This document shows, one piece after another, positions 1 to 8,357 of a DNA stretch of 64,000 nt. A program made the translations under genes and the position numbers. Position 1 is the stretch's first letter, and each line of letters opens with the position of its first letter. Under the pieces are notes generated by a model. It worked only from the letters and a program-made list of their open reading frames with translations, was not told the origin of the DNA and ran no database searches. Source of the DNA: Isoetes taiwanensis (Eukaryota > Streptophyta > Lycopodiopsida > Isoetales > Isoetaceae); contig JAJEKV010000011.1 in the NCBI GenBank assembly GCA_021234155.1, forward strand, positions 21,220,677-21,284,676, written 5' to 3'.

Positions 1-440
1 CTAGCATGCAAAACCATAGTTCCATTCTAAAAACCACTATAATAGGTGGATTTTATTAAGGAAAATTATTTTTGCATGGAAAACCACTATCATAGTGGTT
101 TTGTAATGGTTATCTATGATAGTTAAATCTTTGGGTGCCTTGTGTTTGGTTGTGTTGATTGTTTAGTTGTGTGAATGACAATAATTCTGTCCACAATAGG
201 GTCTTAAACAGCCACTAGGTTTATGTCGCATATTTGTATAGCATTGGAAATTCAGCTACAAACAATAACTTTATGTACAATGAGTGCACTCAATTTAGAG
301 TCTTATTGATACCTTAATTTTCTTGGGTTCCATCAAAGTCTTCAGATATCTGTGCACGGTATTAGGAAATATGCCAAATAAAATGTAAAGTTTAAATCAT
401 GACTGTTAAGTGAACAAGCATACCTGACTATCAGCGGGTA
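1..440. other. AT-rich flank without a recognised gene
   Basis: No convincing coding frame or RNA gene is visible. The only local structure is a short palindrome at 80-102, annotated separately. The segment lies outside the left terminal inverted repeat of the large transposon and is probably the pre-insertion locus. Confidence 0.6.
80..102. repeat. 11-bp perfect palindrome with 1-nt loop
   Basis: AAAACCACTAT and its exact reverse complement flank a single C. Related CCACTAT text occurs again near 35-45. It could be the remnant of a small foldback element. No function can be assigned. Confidence 0.6.
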
Positions 441-472
441 TAGGGGTGAAAGTATGCTAGTGGGTAGCAAAA
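441..472 (+). repeat. Left terminal inverted repeat of the large transposon
   Basis: The repeat begins TAGGGGTGAAAGTATGCT and continues to 472. It matches the reverse complement of 26710-26741 with three mismatches, at positions 3, 19 and 27 of the repeat. A run of CAGCACC-like direct repeats follows at about 483-505. Confidence 0.75.
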
Positions 473-763
473 AAACGCGGTTCAGCACCCAGCACCAGCA
501 CCCTTCATACTATTTTTTCCACCCTTCACCAATTGAAGTGTAACCTATGCTATGCCCGTCACTTCACATAGGGCGTACCCGTTTCAATCATAACCTGCTT
601 ACCGCCCACCGTAACTAATGACTGTGACCCGAAGGGTAGCGAATTTTGAATTTGTAATTTCCAACCGTGCTCCCCACCTTTTGCTACTCCGGCCAAATAG
701 CCCGCGGAGAAGAAGCCCGAGAATTTCCGCATTCACTCTAGTATTCCAAAACTCAAACGCACT

Positions 764-1447
764 ATGGTGAAGAAGGTTGTTAATCCGCCGGCTCAGCCAG
801 TAATTCCAATGGATGCCATGCGCAGGGTAAGCAAAATGCACTGCCAATTTTGATGGCTTACGATGCCCTGTTAATTTGTTTTTCTTGCTTTCTTTCAGCC
901 CAGAAGGAACGTGCCTCTAAGACCGGACCTGGCTGATTGCCGAACTGAGGAGGACTTCCATGCTTATGCAGGTCTATCAAACGAGGGTGTACATCCCTCT
1001 CAATTTCGAACGGATGTGATTCCCAACAAGACATCCATCGACAAAGTAAGGCCAGAGCATGAAGAAGCTCTAATTGAACTGTTGAGCAAGATATACCCAG
1101 AAGGGTTGAAGAATAGAGAAGTAAGGAAGACGGTTTCCTTTTTATTTGCATTCAACAACTGCCAGAGGGCCAAGCAGGATCCAGAAAATTTCAAGGTTAA
1201 TTGGGTAGCAGTGGCAACAAAAAGCAGAGCCTATTCGAGCAATGTCAAGAGTGAACCCAAAGACACAGCGGCCCCCTGGAGCACAAAGAGAGCCCAAAAA
1301 ATCACAAAGGAGACAACAACACACGAAAGAATAGCGAAAGGCCAGCCTCGGCAGAACCAAAAATTAGAAGGGAGGTTGTCATTCAGAGTATCTTGCAATG
1401 TGTCCAAAGAAGATTCTCGGCTTATGGGAAAAATATTTCCGCCCTGA
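764..1447 (+). pseudogene. Plus gene, N-terminal exons: conserved helical domain of unknown function
   Basis: Exon 1 runs from the ATG at 764 to 826 (21 codons, basic and proline-rich). A GT-AG intron (827-898, AGG/gtaagc to ttctttcag) joins it in phase to exon 2 at 899. Exon 2 encodes a domain with FHAYAGLSNEG, FRTDVIP and an E/K-rich helical stretch ending near NNCQRAKQDPENFKVNW, followed by a polar low-complexity linker. I do not recognise the domain by name. The frame closes at 1447, but coding-like sequence continues in the other two frames, so the gene is frameshifted here. Position just inside the left TIR suggests it belongs to the transposon. Confidence 0.6.
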
Positions 1448-1845
1448 AAGCACGATCCAAGATATGCAGGAAGCCCTAAAAATGCAGCAGAGTGACCTAG
1501 TGTCAAAGAAGGAACAGGCTGCACAATCTCAGGCAAAGGGCACCTTCTTCTCGGCTGCAGAGGGGAAGTTGAAGACCATAAAGGATAATATTGCACGTCT
1601 TCAAGCACTTTGCCAGATCCTAATGCGGTGTGTCTCACGAGATTCATTCTTTGGAGAGGGAGAAAGATATGGCAGAATATATGCTGAAGTCCCTACTTGA
1701 AATGGGGGGTGGGCCAATAGATCAAACCTGTGTAGAAAAGGTGGCTGCACTAACTGCTGAGATTGCCAACAACGAGTCCCTCCTTGCAAAAGCCCAAAGA
1801 AGACTTACGAATGTCACCGGTGAGGGAGATGACCAAGAGAAATGA
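1398..1845 (+). pseudogene. Plus gene, coiled-coil segment in shifted frames
   Basis: Two open stretches in successive frames (about 1398-1640 and 1630-1845) read as one Gln/Lys/Glu-rich coiled coil. Examples are MQEALKMQQSDLVSKKEQ and LEREKDMAEYMLKSLLEM, then a heptad-like TAEIANNESLLAKAQRRL. The coding signal moves one frame on near 1430, 1640 and 1830. Short indels, real or from assembly, are the simplest explanation. The segment links the N-terminal domain to the RING finger. Confidence 0.55.
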
Positions 1846-2338
1846 TCAGCTGGTCAGCATCACTCCAATACCATTCCGATTGCCAATTGGAGATGAGGAG
1901 AGATGCTCCACCTGTGGTCTTGCATTCCAGGATGATTACACCCTCAGCCTGCGGATGAAATGTGGACATCATTATCACGTTAGCTGCACCAGTTTGCTCA
2001 TGGAAAAAGGATGTTGCCTCGAGTGCACAGAGACCATTCCTATAGGGTTAGTGCAGGAAATAGGTAAGCTTAATACAGTAAAGCAGGAAGTGTTGCATGC
2101 TGGAACATCTCACAAAACCGAGAAGAAGATAATTGATGTTGATGAGCATGTAGCCACAACTCCTGATAGCAGCAGGAAAAGGAAACAGGTCAACACACCA
2201 AAAAGTAAAAGGACCCCAGGATCAGCCAAGTACAAGTCCACAAGGGTTCACACTCCACAGCCAAGACATGGGAAAAAAGGTACATGCCTATTTTCAGGGT
2301 CTCATTTTGAATTGGCGAAGATTAGAAGGTCTTTGTAG
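1763..2338 (+). pseudogene. Plus gene, RING-type zinc finger and basic tail
   Basis: The frame contains a RING-like array: CSTCGLAFQDD, then MKCGHHYHVSC, then GCCLECTETIP. This gives the C-x2-C, C-x1-H, H-x2-C and C-x2-C spacing expected of a RING-H2 type finger of about 45 residues (about 1902-2035). A basic segment follows (RKRKQ, KSKRTPGS, near 2170-2230), resembling a nuclear localisation signal. RING proteins usually act as ubiquitin ligases; that activity is inferred from the family only. The frame closes at 2338, and further exon-like pieces follow downstream. Confidence 0.7.
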
Positions 2339-2585
2339 ACATTGGACGACAAACTACCGGCCAGTCTTGACCTGCTTGCAACACCGCAACACAAAGGTCT
2401 TTGGAGACACCAAAGCATCACGTAATCCAAGGGAGATTCAAGTAATCTTGATGGTGCCAACAATTATATTGTAGTTCCAAATTCTGCACCGCCTCTACAA
2501 AGGCCTCCTCTAACACCAAGCTGCGGGGAAAAAAAGCGATGGCGAAGATGTCGGCAATCGATTCGAACGGTCGTTAAGCGGTGGC

Positions 2586-3194
2586 GAGGTTGACACGGTC
2601 AAGGGCCAGGAAGGTTGTGGAAGAAGAAAGTGAGGGTGAGTCAGAAAATGACCTTGATGAGGACGTCCCTATAGAAGTATCATTTGGAAAACCTTATGTA
2701 TTTCAGGCAGGCAAACCTTGATTTTGCAAGACAACCCTAAACCATCAGCCAAAAGGTTTTTGTTCAAACAATTAATATATTTGATCCCTGTTTTATTCCA
2801 CCTTTAATGTGCAAATTTTGGTTTGGATTATTCATTCAACTTAGGCTTCTGTAAAAACTTGTCTGCAGAAAAAGAAGGCAGCCAATGGTTATACTTAGTG
2901 AATCTGATGAAGAAGACAATACAGATAAAGAAATGCCAGCACAAACTCTAACATATAAAAGGTGCCTATTATCCTGTTACATTTTAGAATATGTATTCTC
3001 TACAATGCATGCAGGAGAACAAGACAGGTCGTGAATGAAGAACCCGAGGACAAAGGCACTGCAAGGGTTACTGATAGCCAGGAAACACCCATACATTGGG
3101 GGCAGGGAGATACTAATAAGGATGTATCTAACTATGGCTATCAGCACTCTCCATCATCTGGTAGCAAAGATAAAGCAGAGTCCAGCAGGTCGCA
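2586..3194 (+). pseudogene. Plus gene, acidic linker exons
   Basis: Three exon-like blocks carry acidic, disordered-type protein: about 2586-2705 (EEESEGESENDLDEDVP), about 2870-2959 (VILSESDEEDNTDKEM) and about 3017-3194 (VVNEEPEDKGTARV, ending SSRS). The last two are preceded by ctgcag and catgcag acceptor-like sites. 2339-2585 and the gaps between blocks look like introns or decayed exon. The final block is cut at 3194 by the MITE, whose 8-bp target duplication is part of the coding sequence. Confidence 0.45.
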
Positions 3195-3727
3195 CAATGT
3201 TGTTAAGTGCGTCAAAATCCGTACGTTTAAAAAACGTTTTTTAAGATTTTTTGAAGATTTTTAAAATTTTTAGAAAAAATCTTTAAAAACGTATTTTATA
3301 TAAAATACGTTAAAAATCTTAAAAATCCTTAAAAATCCTTAAAAATCTTTAAAAATCCCTAAAAATCTTTAGACTGTGATTTTTTTAATCCAAATATATG
3401 ATATTCTTGAACTTATTTATCTTTGTATATAGAATTCTTATATATCTTAACCTCTAGAATAATGTTTTTCTGAACTTTCTTAAGAGTTGCATGGCAAAAT
3501 AGCTATGATATCTTTGTACTTAAACTTAATAATTTCTAATAGCAGCATAAGCTTCTGATTTACTTGTTGGCATGCTACGTCTTTATAGCAAATATGTCCA
3601 ATAAAGTAGTGCAAAGAATGTGCAATTTTGTTTTTTGGCCATACCAAATCATAAAAATCCTTTAAAAAACGTGAAGATTTTTATAGAGGTACTTTAAAAA
3701 TAAAAAACGGGTTTTTTAACAACATTG
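3195..3727. mobile_element. 533-bp hAT-like MITE with 8-bp target duplication
   Basis: The insertion is bounded by AGGTCGCA at 3187-3194 and again at 3728-3735. Its ends are the 12-bp inverted repeat CAATGTTGTTAA (3195-3206 and reverse complement 3716-3727). The interior is very AT-rich, with repeated AAAAATCCTT and AAAAATCTTT text and no coding potential. An 8-bp duplication with ends starting CA fits a non-autonomous hAT element. It interrupts an exon of the plus gene. Confidence 0.85.
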
Positions 3728-3785
3728 AGGTCGCAGCAAGGTCCAGCACCTCCCTCCAGCACACATCGCAGCAGGGACAAGCACG

Positions 3786-4337
3786 ATGCAGCATACATCG
3801 ACAGTGGTTGCAAACGTCGAGGGATGGACACCCAGACGGAAGTTGATGGTGCTTGACATAAATGGTGTACTGGCACAGACACAACAGAGGAGAATGAACG
3901 GGAAAATCTTGCCTCCACCACAAACGAACCGTGTTGTAAAAGAAACTGCAAGTAAGTACCTCATTTGCAGACCAGGGTATCATGAGTTTGTGGAGTGGGC
4001 ACTGCAGAGGTTTGATATTGTGATTTGGAGTGCTTCTCCACCATATCCCTTAAGGGATATGGTGGATGCATTGTTCCCTGATTTGCAGACCAGATTCTTG
4101 AAGGTATATGGTCAAGAGCATTGCTATGCATGCGAGCATCCAACTAGCACAGAAAAGCAACTTTTTTTCAAGGAGTTGAAGGTTGTACTTGAGGATTTTC
4201 CTCAATATCATGGTATGATTTTCTTGGTTGATGATAGCCTGCACAAAGGGTTTCTAAACCCTGCACACACAACCGTTCCTGTTATGCCTTTCAAGGGGCA
4301 AGAAGAGGACAACTTTTTGCAGAAGTTTGTGTGTCCA
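3786..4337 (+). pseudogene. FCP1/NIF-like HAD phosphatase, 5' part, cut by CACTA insertion
   Basis: The frame encodes an FCP1-homology/HAD phosphatase domain. Visible landmarks are the nucleophile motif LDINGVLA, motif II IVIWSASPPYPLRDMV, and the late acidic motif FLVDDSLHKGFLNP followed by VPVMPF. The first Asp of the usual DxDx(T/V) motif is present, but the second is Asn, which would weaken or change catalysis; some plant NIF-domain homologues share this as I recall it. Coding stops at the CCA codon 4335-4337, where the CACTA element begins, and resumes in the same frame at 22544. The two parts would give about 258 residues. Upstream coding sequence (3729-3785) is open only from 3729. Confidence 0.8.
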
Positions 4338-4760
4338 CACTACTACAAAAATGGGCACAAATGGCATAAACAAATGGCATATTTTTATTAATTTGCCATT
4401 TTTGCTGTCATAATTGGCAAATAAGAAAATGTGACAAATATGTGCCATTGAAGTGACAAATATTATGCCATTTGTTGGCCTTATAATTGGCAGAAGTGTC
4501 TTATATGTGCCATTTAAGTGTGATTAAAAGTTTGCCATTTTTGCTAGCATAAATGTCAGATTAGTAAGTGCCATTTAAGTGCCCTACAAGTGTCATCTCT
4601 TTGTGCCCTTTGTGCAGGAAAAAATGTCACTTGTATAAGTGACTTCTATATGCCATTTAAGTGTGGTTAGAGATTTGCCATTTATCCAACACAAATGACA
4701 TATGTATACATGTCATGTAATTGTCAGACAAATGCCATGTTGTTAAATGGCTGAAGAGAG
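4338..4760. repeat. CACTA left TIR and subterminal repeat array
   Basis: After the terminal repeat, variants of TGCCATTT, GTGCCATT, GTGACAAAT and AAATGGC recur every 15-40 bp in both orientations up to about 4750. The same words recur at 22050-22540. Such arrays bind the element transposase in characterised CACTA elements. 4760-4984 holds no recognisable gene. Confidence 0.8.
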
Positions 4761-4984
4761 GCCCCTTTTGGTAGACAAATACATGCAAATGCATATATGT
4801 GCCTTTTGCTTACTTCGTTGTATAAACAAACCATGTCCGTGCTTCATAATCGAGCTTTATAATGTAATGCTTCTTTTATAACTAGAGGTTGAGGTTCTAA
4901 TTGCCTAGTGTTGAATGTTTGTTCATGAATTTGCAATTATTGGCAATATCGTATTCAAGCTATATTTATCTTTCAAGGGGACCA

Positions 4985-5015
4985 AGTAAGTTGCAAATTC
5001 AATTTACTAAGAGCA
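4985..5015 (+). repeat. CACTA-internal repeat unit split by the gypsy insertion
   Basis: The text AGTAAGTTGCAAATTCAATTTACTA here continues as the tandem units found at 18288-18430. The chromovirus inserted in this array. GAGCA at 5011-5015 is its left target duplication. Confidence 0.7.
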
Positions 5016-6671
5016 TGTGACGGTCCAGGGGAATATACGCCATAAATACGTATATTCCTGGATCCGTCACCATACAAGTCTATCTTCATAGCCTTGTATA
5101 CCATAGATTGTGGCACTAGGGGGCATGGCTAAGTTATTCTCATAACTTAGCCAACCATAGGTTAAGCCATTATCCACGTGGCCTTAACCTATTGGGGCAC
5201 CGCCACACAGGACTCACCCGATTGGTGCCACGTGGCATCCTAGGTGGACCTAACTTATATAGGCATAAACCCTAACCCTAGACCTCTTTCCAGCCCTAGC
5301 ACCCAGAGACTCACCTACTCGTTCGAAACCCCGTTTCGAACATCGCTTGTCTTGTGGCATAGACCGCGGTGCAAAGAGAGGCCCAGGTAGACTTCGTTCT
5401 TGGAGTAGGAGCGGCATCTCGTGAGTCGGAGACCATGGAGGCACACCTGGATCCGGAGGGAGAGCTTCGGGAGCAGGTATGTAGGATAGTGGTTGTGATA
5501 GCTCATCCGGAAATTAGCATTCCGGATATGCTAGTATTTTGTATCTAGAGTAGAGCCATCCTAGAACCCATATTCAACATCTTGAACCCTAATCAAGGAA
5601 CCCTAACTATTAGTTAGATTTGTATGATTAGGTTAAGATGTTCTTCTTATGATTATTCTCATGATGTGATGAGTATGGATGTTGGTTGATCTTGTTTGCT
5701 CCTCTTGTATTGGGAAGGGGGTAGAGACCTAGAGCCATATGTAGTATGCTCCTAGAGTAGATCCCTTAGTTCCTATTAGTTGCGGCTTTGCATAGGAGCC
5801 CACCAGGCTATTGAGGCTATGATATGACTCAGCACCATATAACGGGGCTAGAGGGAAAGTGGAGGGAGGATCCCTGCCGAGTGGGGGCTTCGGGGGATCC
5901 CATAGTAGGCTAGGCTTATGGTCGGTCACTTCGCCCGGGGGCCGGCGAGCATGGGTCCGACACCTCCCGGGGCAATGGTGTTGCCACGCCTCTCGAGAGC
6001 TGCAAATGTTGGCTTGGCTCTCGTTTTGGGGGTTCACCGGGTGCAGAATCGTGTGTCGCCACGATTCTCTAGCCGCCACGGCACCTCTAGATCCCAGGAA
6101 GGGGAGATGCAACCCTTCCTGCCTCATCGGACCGGGGAGATGCAACACAGAGTAGTCCCGGCGGTGATGCCATGGGATTATGCGTGTCCTGGAAGGCTAG
6201 AGTCCCGTCGAGAGCCTGATCTAGCCCATTTGCAAAGTATGCACAAGAGGGGCGGATGGAGTGGTCAACCCTAGCCATTGTTCTATGCCAGCCCTGCGCC
6301 ATTGCCATGACTCGGTCCGCTCTATCTTGAGGCCTAGCCCGGTCGGTCATCCTCCCACGAGTCCGAGCCGGGTAGGAGCTCTCATGTTTTATGGTTCGTG
6401 ATTATCATCTTTGCCTTGGTTTATGTGTGATGCACTACCCTTCGAGGTAGTATTTGTATATGTTGATGCTAGTTCTCGACGTGTTATCGCCTTTACGTTA
6501 TAGGAGCCCATAGGGGAAGGGCGCGCAAGACACCTTCGTGTTCCCTTCCCGCACTAAGAGTCACCTCAGAGTGCGGGGTAGACGAAGGGCCCATGCGGTT
6601 GTTGAGCCGGATGGGGGATTTCTGCCGAAAGTGCGGCGGGCGGACGTGACGTTTAGCGAGGAGCGTCCACA
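5016..6671 (+). repeat. Gypsy 5' long terminal repeat
   Basis: The repeat begins TGTGACGGTCCAGG and ends CGTCCACA. It aligns along its length with 16646-18287, differing by many short indels and scattered substitutions. Apparent ORFs inside it occur in both copies and carry no recognisable protein motif, so I do not call them genes. Confidence 0.93.
5154..5275 (+). promoter_or_regulatory. LTR promoter: palindromic G-box, second G-box, TATA, telo-box
   Basis: Two CCACGTGG G-boxes lie at 5174-5181 and 5228-5235. The first sits in the centre of a palindrome whose arms read ATAGGTTAAG and CTTAACCTAT. A TATATA element follows at 5256-5261 and a telo-box AAACCCTAA at 5267-5275, just where a transcript would begin. 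The set recurs in the 3' LTR (G-box 16803-16810, TATATA 16884-16889). G-boxes and telo-boxes bind bZIP/bHLH and Myb-like factors in plants. Use here is inferred. Confidence 0.6.
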
Positions 6672-6672
6672 A

Positions 6673-6684
6673 TGGTATCGAGGC
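6673..6684 (+). other. Primer binding site, initiator-Met tRNA type
   Basis: TGGTATCGAGGC begins two bases after the 5' LTR. It resembles the plant initiator-Met primer site TGGTATCAGAGC, which occurs unaltered in the copia element at 62771, with small changes. 6685-7244 holds untranslated leader. Confidence 0.65.
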
Positions 6685-7244
6685 GATGTTCTTGGTTGAC
6701 CAAGAACTAGCACTGACCATAACCATGAAGTAGTCTAACAGGCCTATAGGGGTGTGAAATAAACATTTCCACCATCGAACCGCGAAAATGGGGGAAAAAT
6801 TTTTCTCCTAGGCAGTGGGTCAGGACTTAGGTTAAGTGTTAGACGAAAGTTGAGTGAGTCAAATTCATCTTCTAGTAAATTTGGAGTGAAAATTATGCAT
6901 CTGCATCAAATTTCACCTGAAATGGGTCGAAGAATCATGCCAATCGGAGACCCAGGTGAAAAATGGCGCAAATTCATAGGTTGCACTTCGAACCATTAGA
7001 AAAATTCGAAAATCTAAGTATAATATCAATTAATATAGATTTAACATATACATTAATAGTTAAATAATTACTAAATATGGTGTAATTAATAAGGGGGGCT
7101 AATAAATAGGGGTAATTATGGTAGGAGAATATTCCCAGGGACCCTCCTTTTTAAATATCTAACACCTCATTCTCTCTCTCCAACCCTTCACCTTCACCTC
7201 TCTCTTGCTCAGCCTTACGTCACCCATTTCCTGAACCACAAGAT

Positions 7245-8357
7245 ATGGCACGCACCAAACAAACCTACAGAAGCCCGACCAAGACCTACCCTCTCCATGG
7301 CGCAGCAGCAGCAGGCTTACATGTGAAGAAGATCCCGAGCACCTCCGACCCAAGAAAGGGGAAGAGGAGCTTCCCCCAGCCCGGCGCCGGGCAAGCGATA
7401 TTCGATATCATGATGCCGAGGGAGAGCCCCGCCAGCCAGCCTCGGCATCTGGGGCAACACAGAGAACAGATGAGTCTCGCCACTTCGGGCCCTCGGACAC
7501 CGAGGTGGAGGAATAGGTTGAAGAACAGGTGGAAGAGCAAAGACCACCACCGCATCGACGGCGGGCCCCTTCGCCCAAAAGAAGGGGAAGGAAAAAAGTC
7601 ATGAGTGGCCAGAGGAGAGGGCCGCCAGGAAGAAGCGGGAGCGGGAGAGGGAGCTGAGGGAGCAGGAGAGGCGGACCAAGAGGAGGAACGACGGCCCTCG
7701 CCGGACCGTCGTTATAGAAGAGGCCCGGCCGGAGGAGGAGCACCAACAGGAGGGCGACGGAGACGAGGAGGAAGAAGAGCAGGAGGGGGACCCCGACGCT
7801 AGGCCACCCTACCCCAAGTGGCCGGAACCACCTAAGGTGGTGAAGAAGCAAAAGGTAGGGGAGCGGGCATTCGCGCTCCAGCAGGACCGCGAGTTTAAGC
7901 GGAAGATGGTGGCATACAAGGAGTACCTTCGTCGTTGGACGAGGTACAATGAGTGGTATTGCCGCCAGGAGGTGCAGCGCGTCGTGGTGGGCGGCAGGCC
8001 GAAGAAGAACCAGCCCAAGCCACCCCCACCGAGACCGGAAAAACCCAAGAGGGTTCACCACGGGCCGAATAGCACATACGCCCGGGTGTTTAGGGAGATT
8101 CGGCACTTCCAGATGTGCACGAATCTCCCCGATAAGGAAGGCGCCTCTTCGCCGCCTCTCCTTAGAGAGGTTTTACCTTGCTCCGGACCGATTCAGGGGT
8201 TACCCCTCTAATGACCCGGGCTCTGCAAGAGGCTTCCGAAGCAGAGCTGGTTCAGCTCTTCGAGGAAGGGAACCTCTGCGCTATCCATGCTAAGAGAGTT
8301 ACCCTTATGCCCAAGGATATTCACTTAGCACGAAGGATTCGCAGAGAGAGGCCTTAG
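7245..8357 (+). pseudogene. Histone H3-like protein with long charged tail, possibly CENH3-derived
   Basis: The ATG at 7245 starts MARTKQTYRSPTK; residues A1-T6 and R8 equal the histone H3 tail, while K9 is not conserved. A long basic/acidic tail follows (for example KRRGRKK, then EEEEEQEGDPD) with stops and frame changes. Near 8092-8112 the H3 alphaN motif REIRHFQ appears, then TNL (8119), IRKAPLRRL (8132-8158, next frame) and LLREV (8158). The final frame, 8211-8357, reads [32 protein letters not shown] and LARRIRRER, then stop: the H3 alpha2-alpha3 core. RHFQ...TNL and RVTLM are closer to plant CENH3 than to canonical H3. Frames shift at least three times, so this copy cannot be translated whole as read. 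H3 homology is strong; CENH3 origin is tentative. Confidence 0.88.

Noticed and set aside
437-470. LTR end of a retrotransposon
   Set aside because: The matching copy at 26710-26741 is inverted, not direct, and there is no primer site beside it.
5859-6350. Plus and minus ORFs inside the 5' LTR
   Set aside because: They recur in the 3' LTR with indels that change the frame, and have no protein motif.
7408-8106. 232-codon minus-strand ORF, Leu/Pro-rich
   Set aside because: It is the antisense of the charged tail of the H3-like ORF; GC-rich repeats keep it open. No domain is present.
7245-8357. Intact functional histone H3 gene of the host
   Set aside because: The frame changes at least three times, the tail has stops, and the locus lies between LTR and gag.
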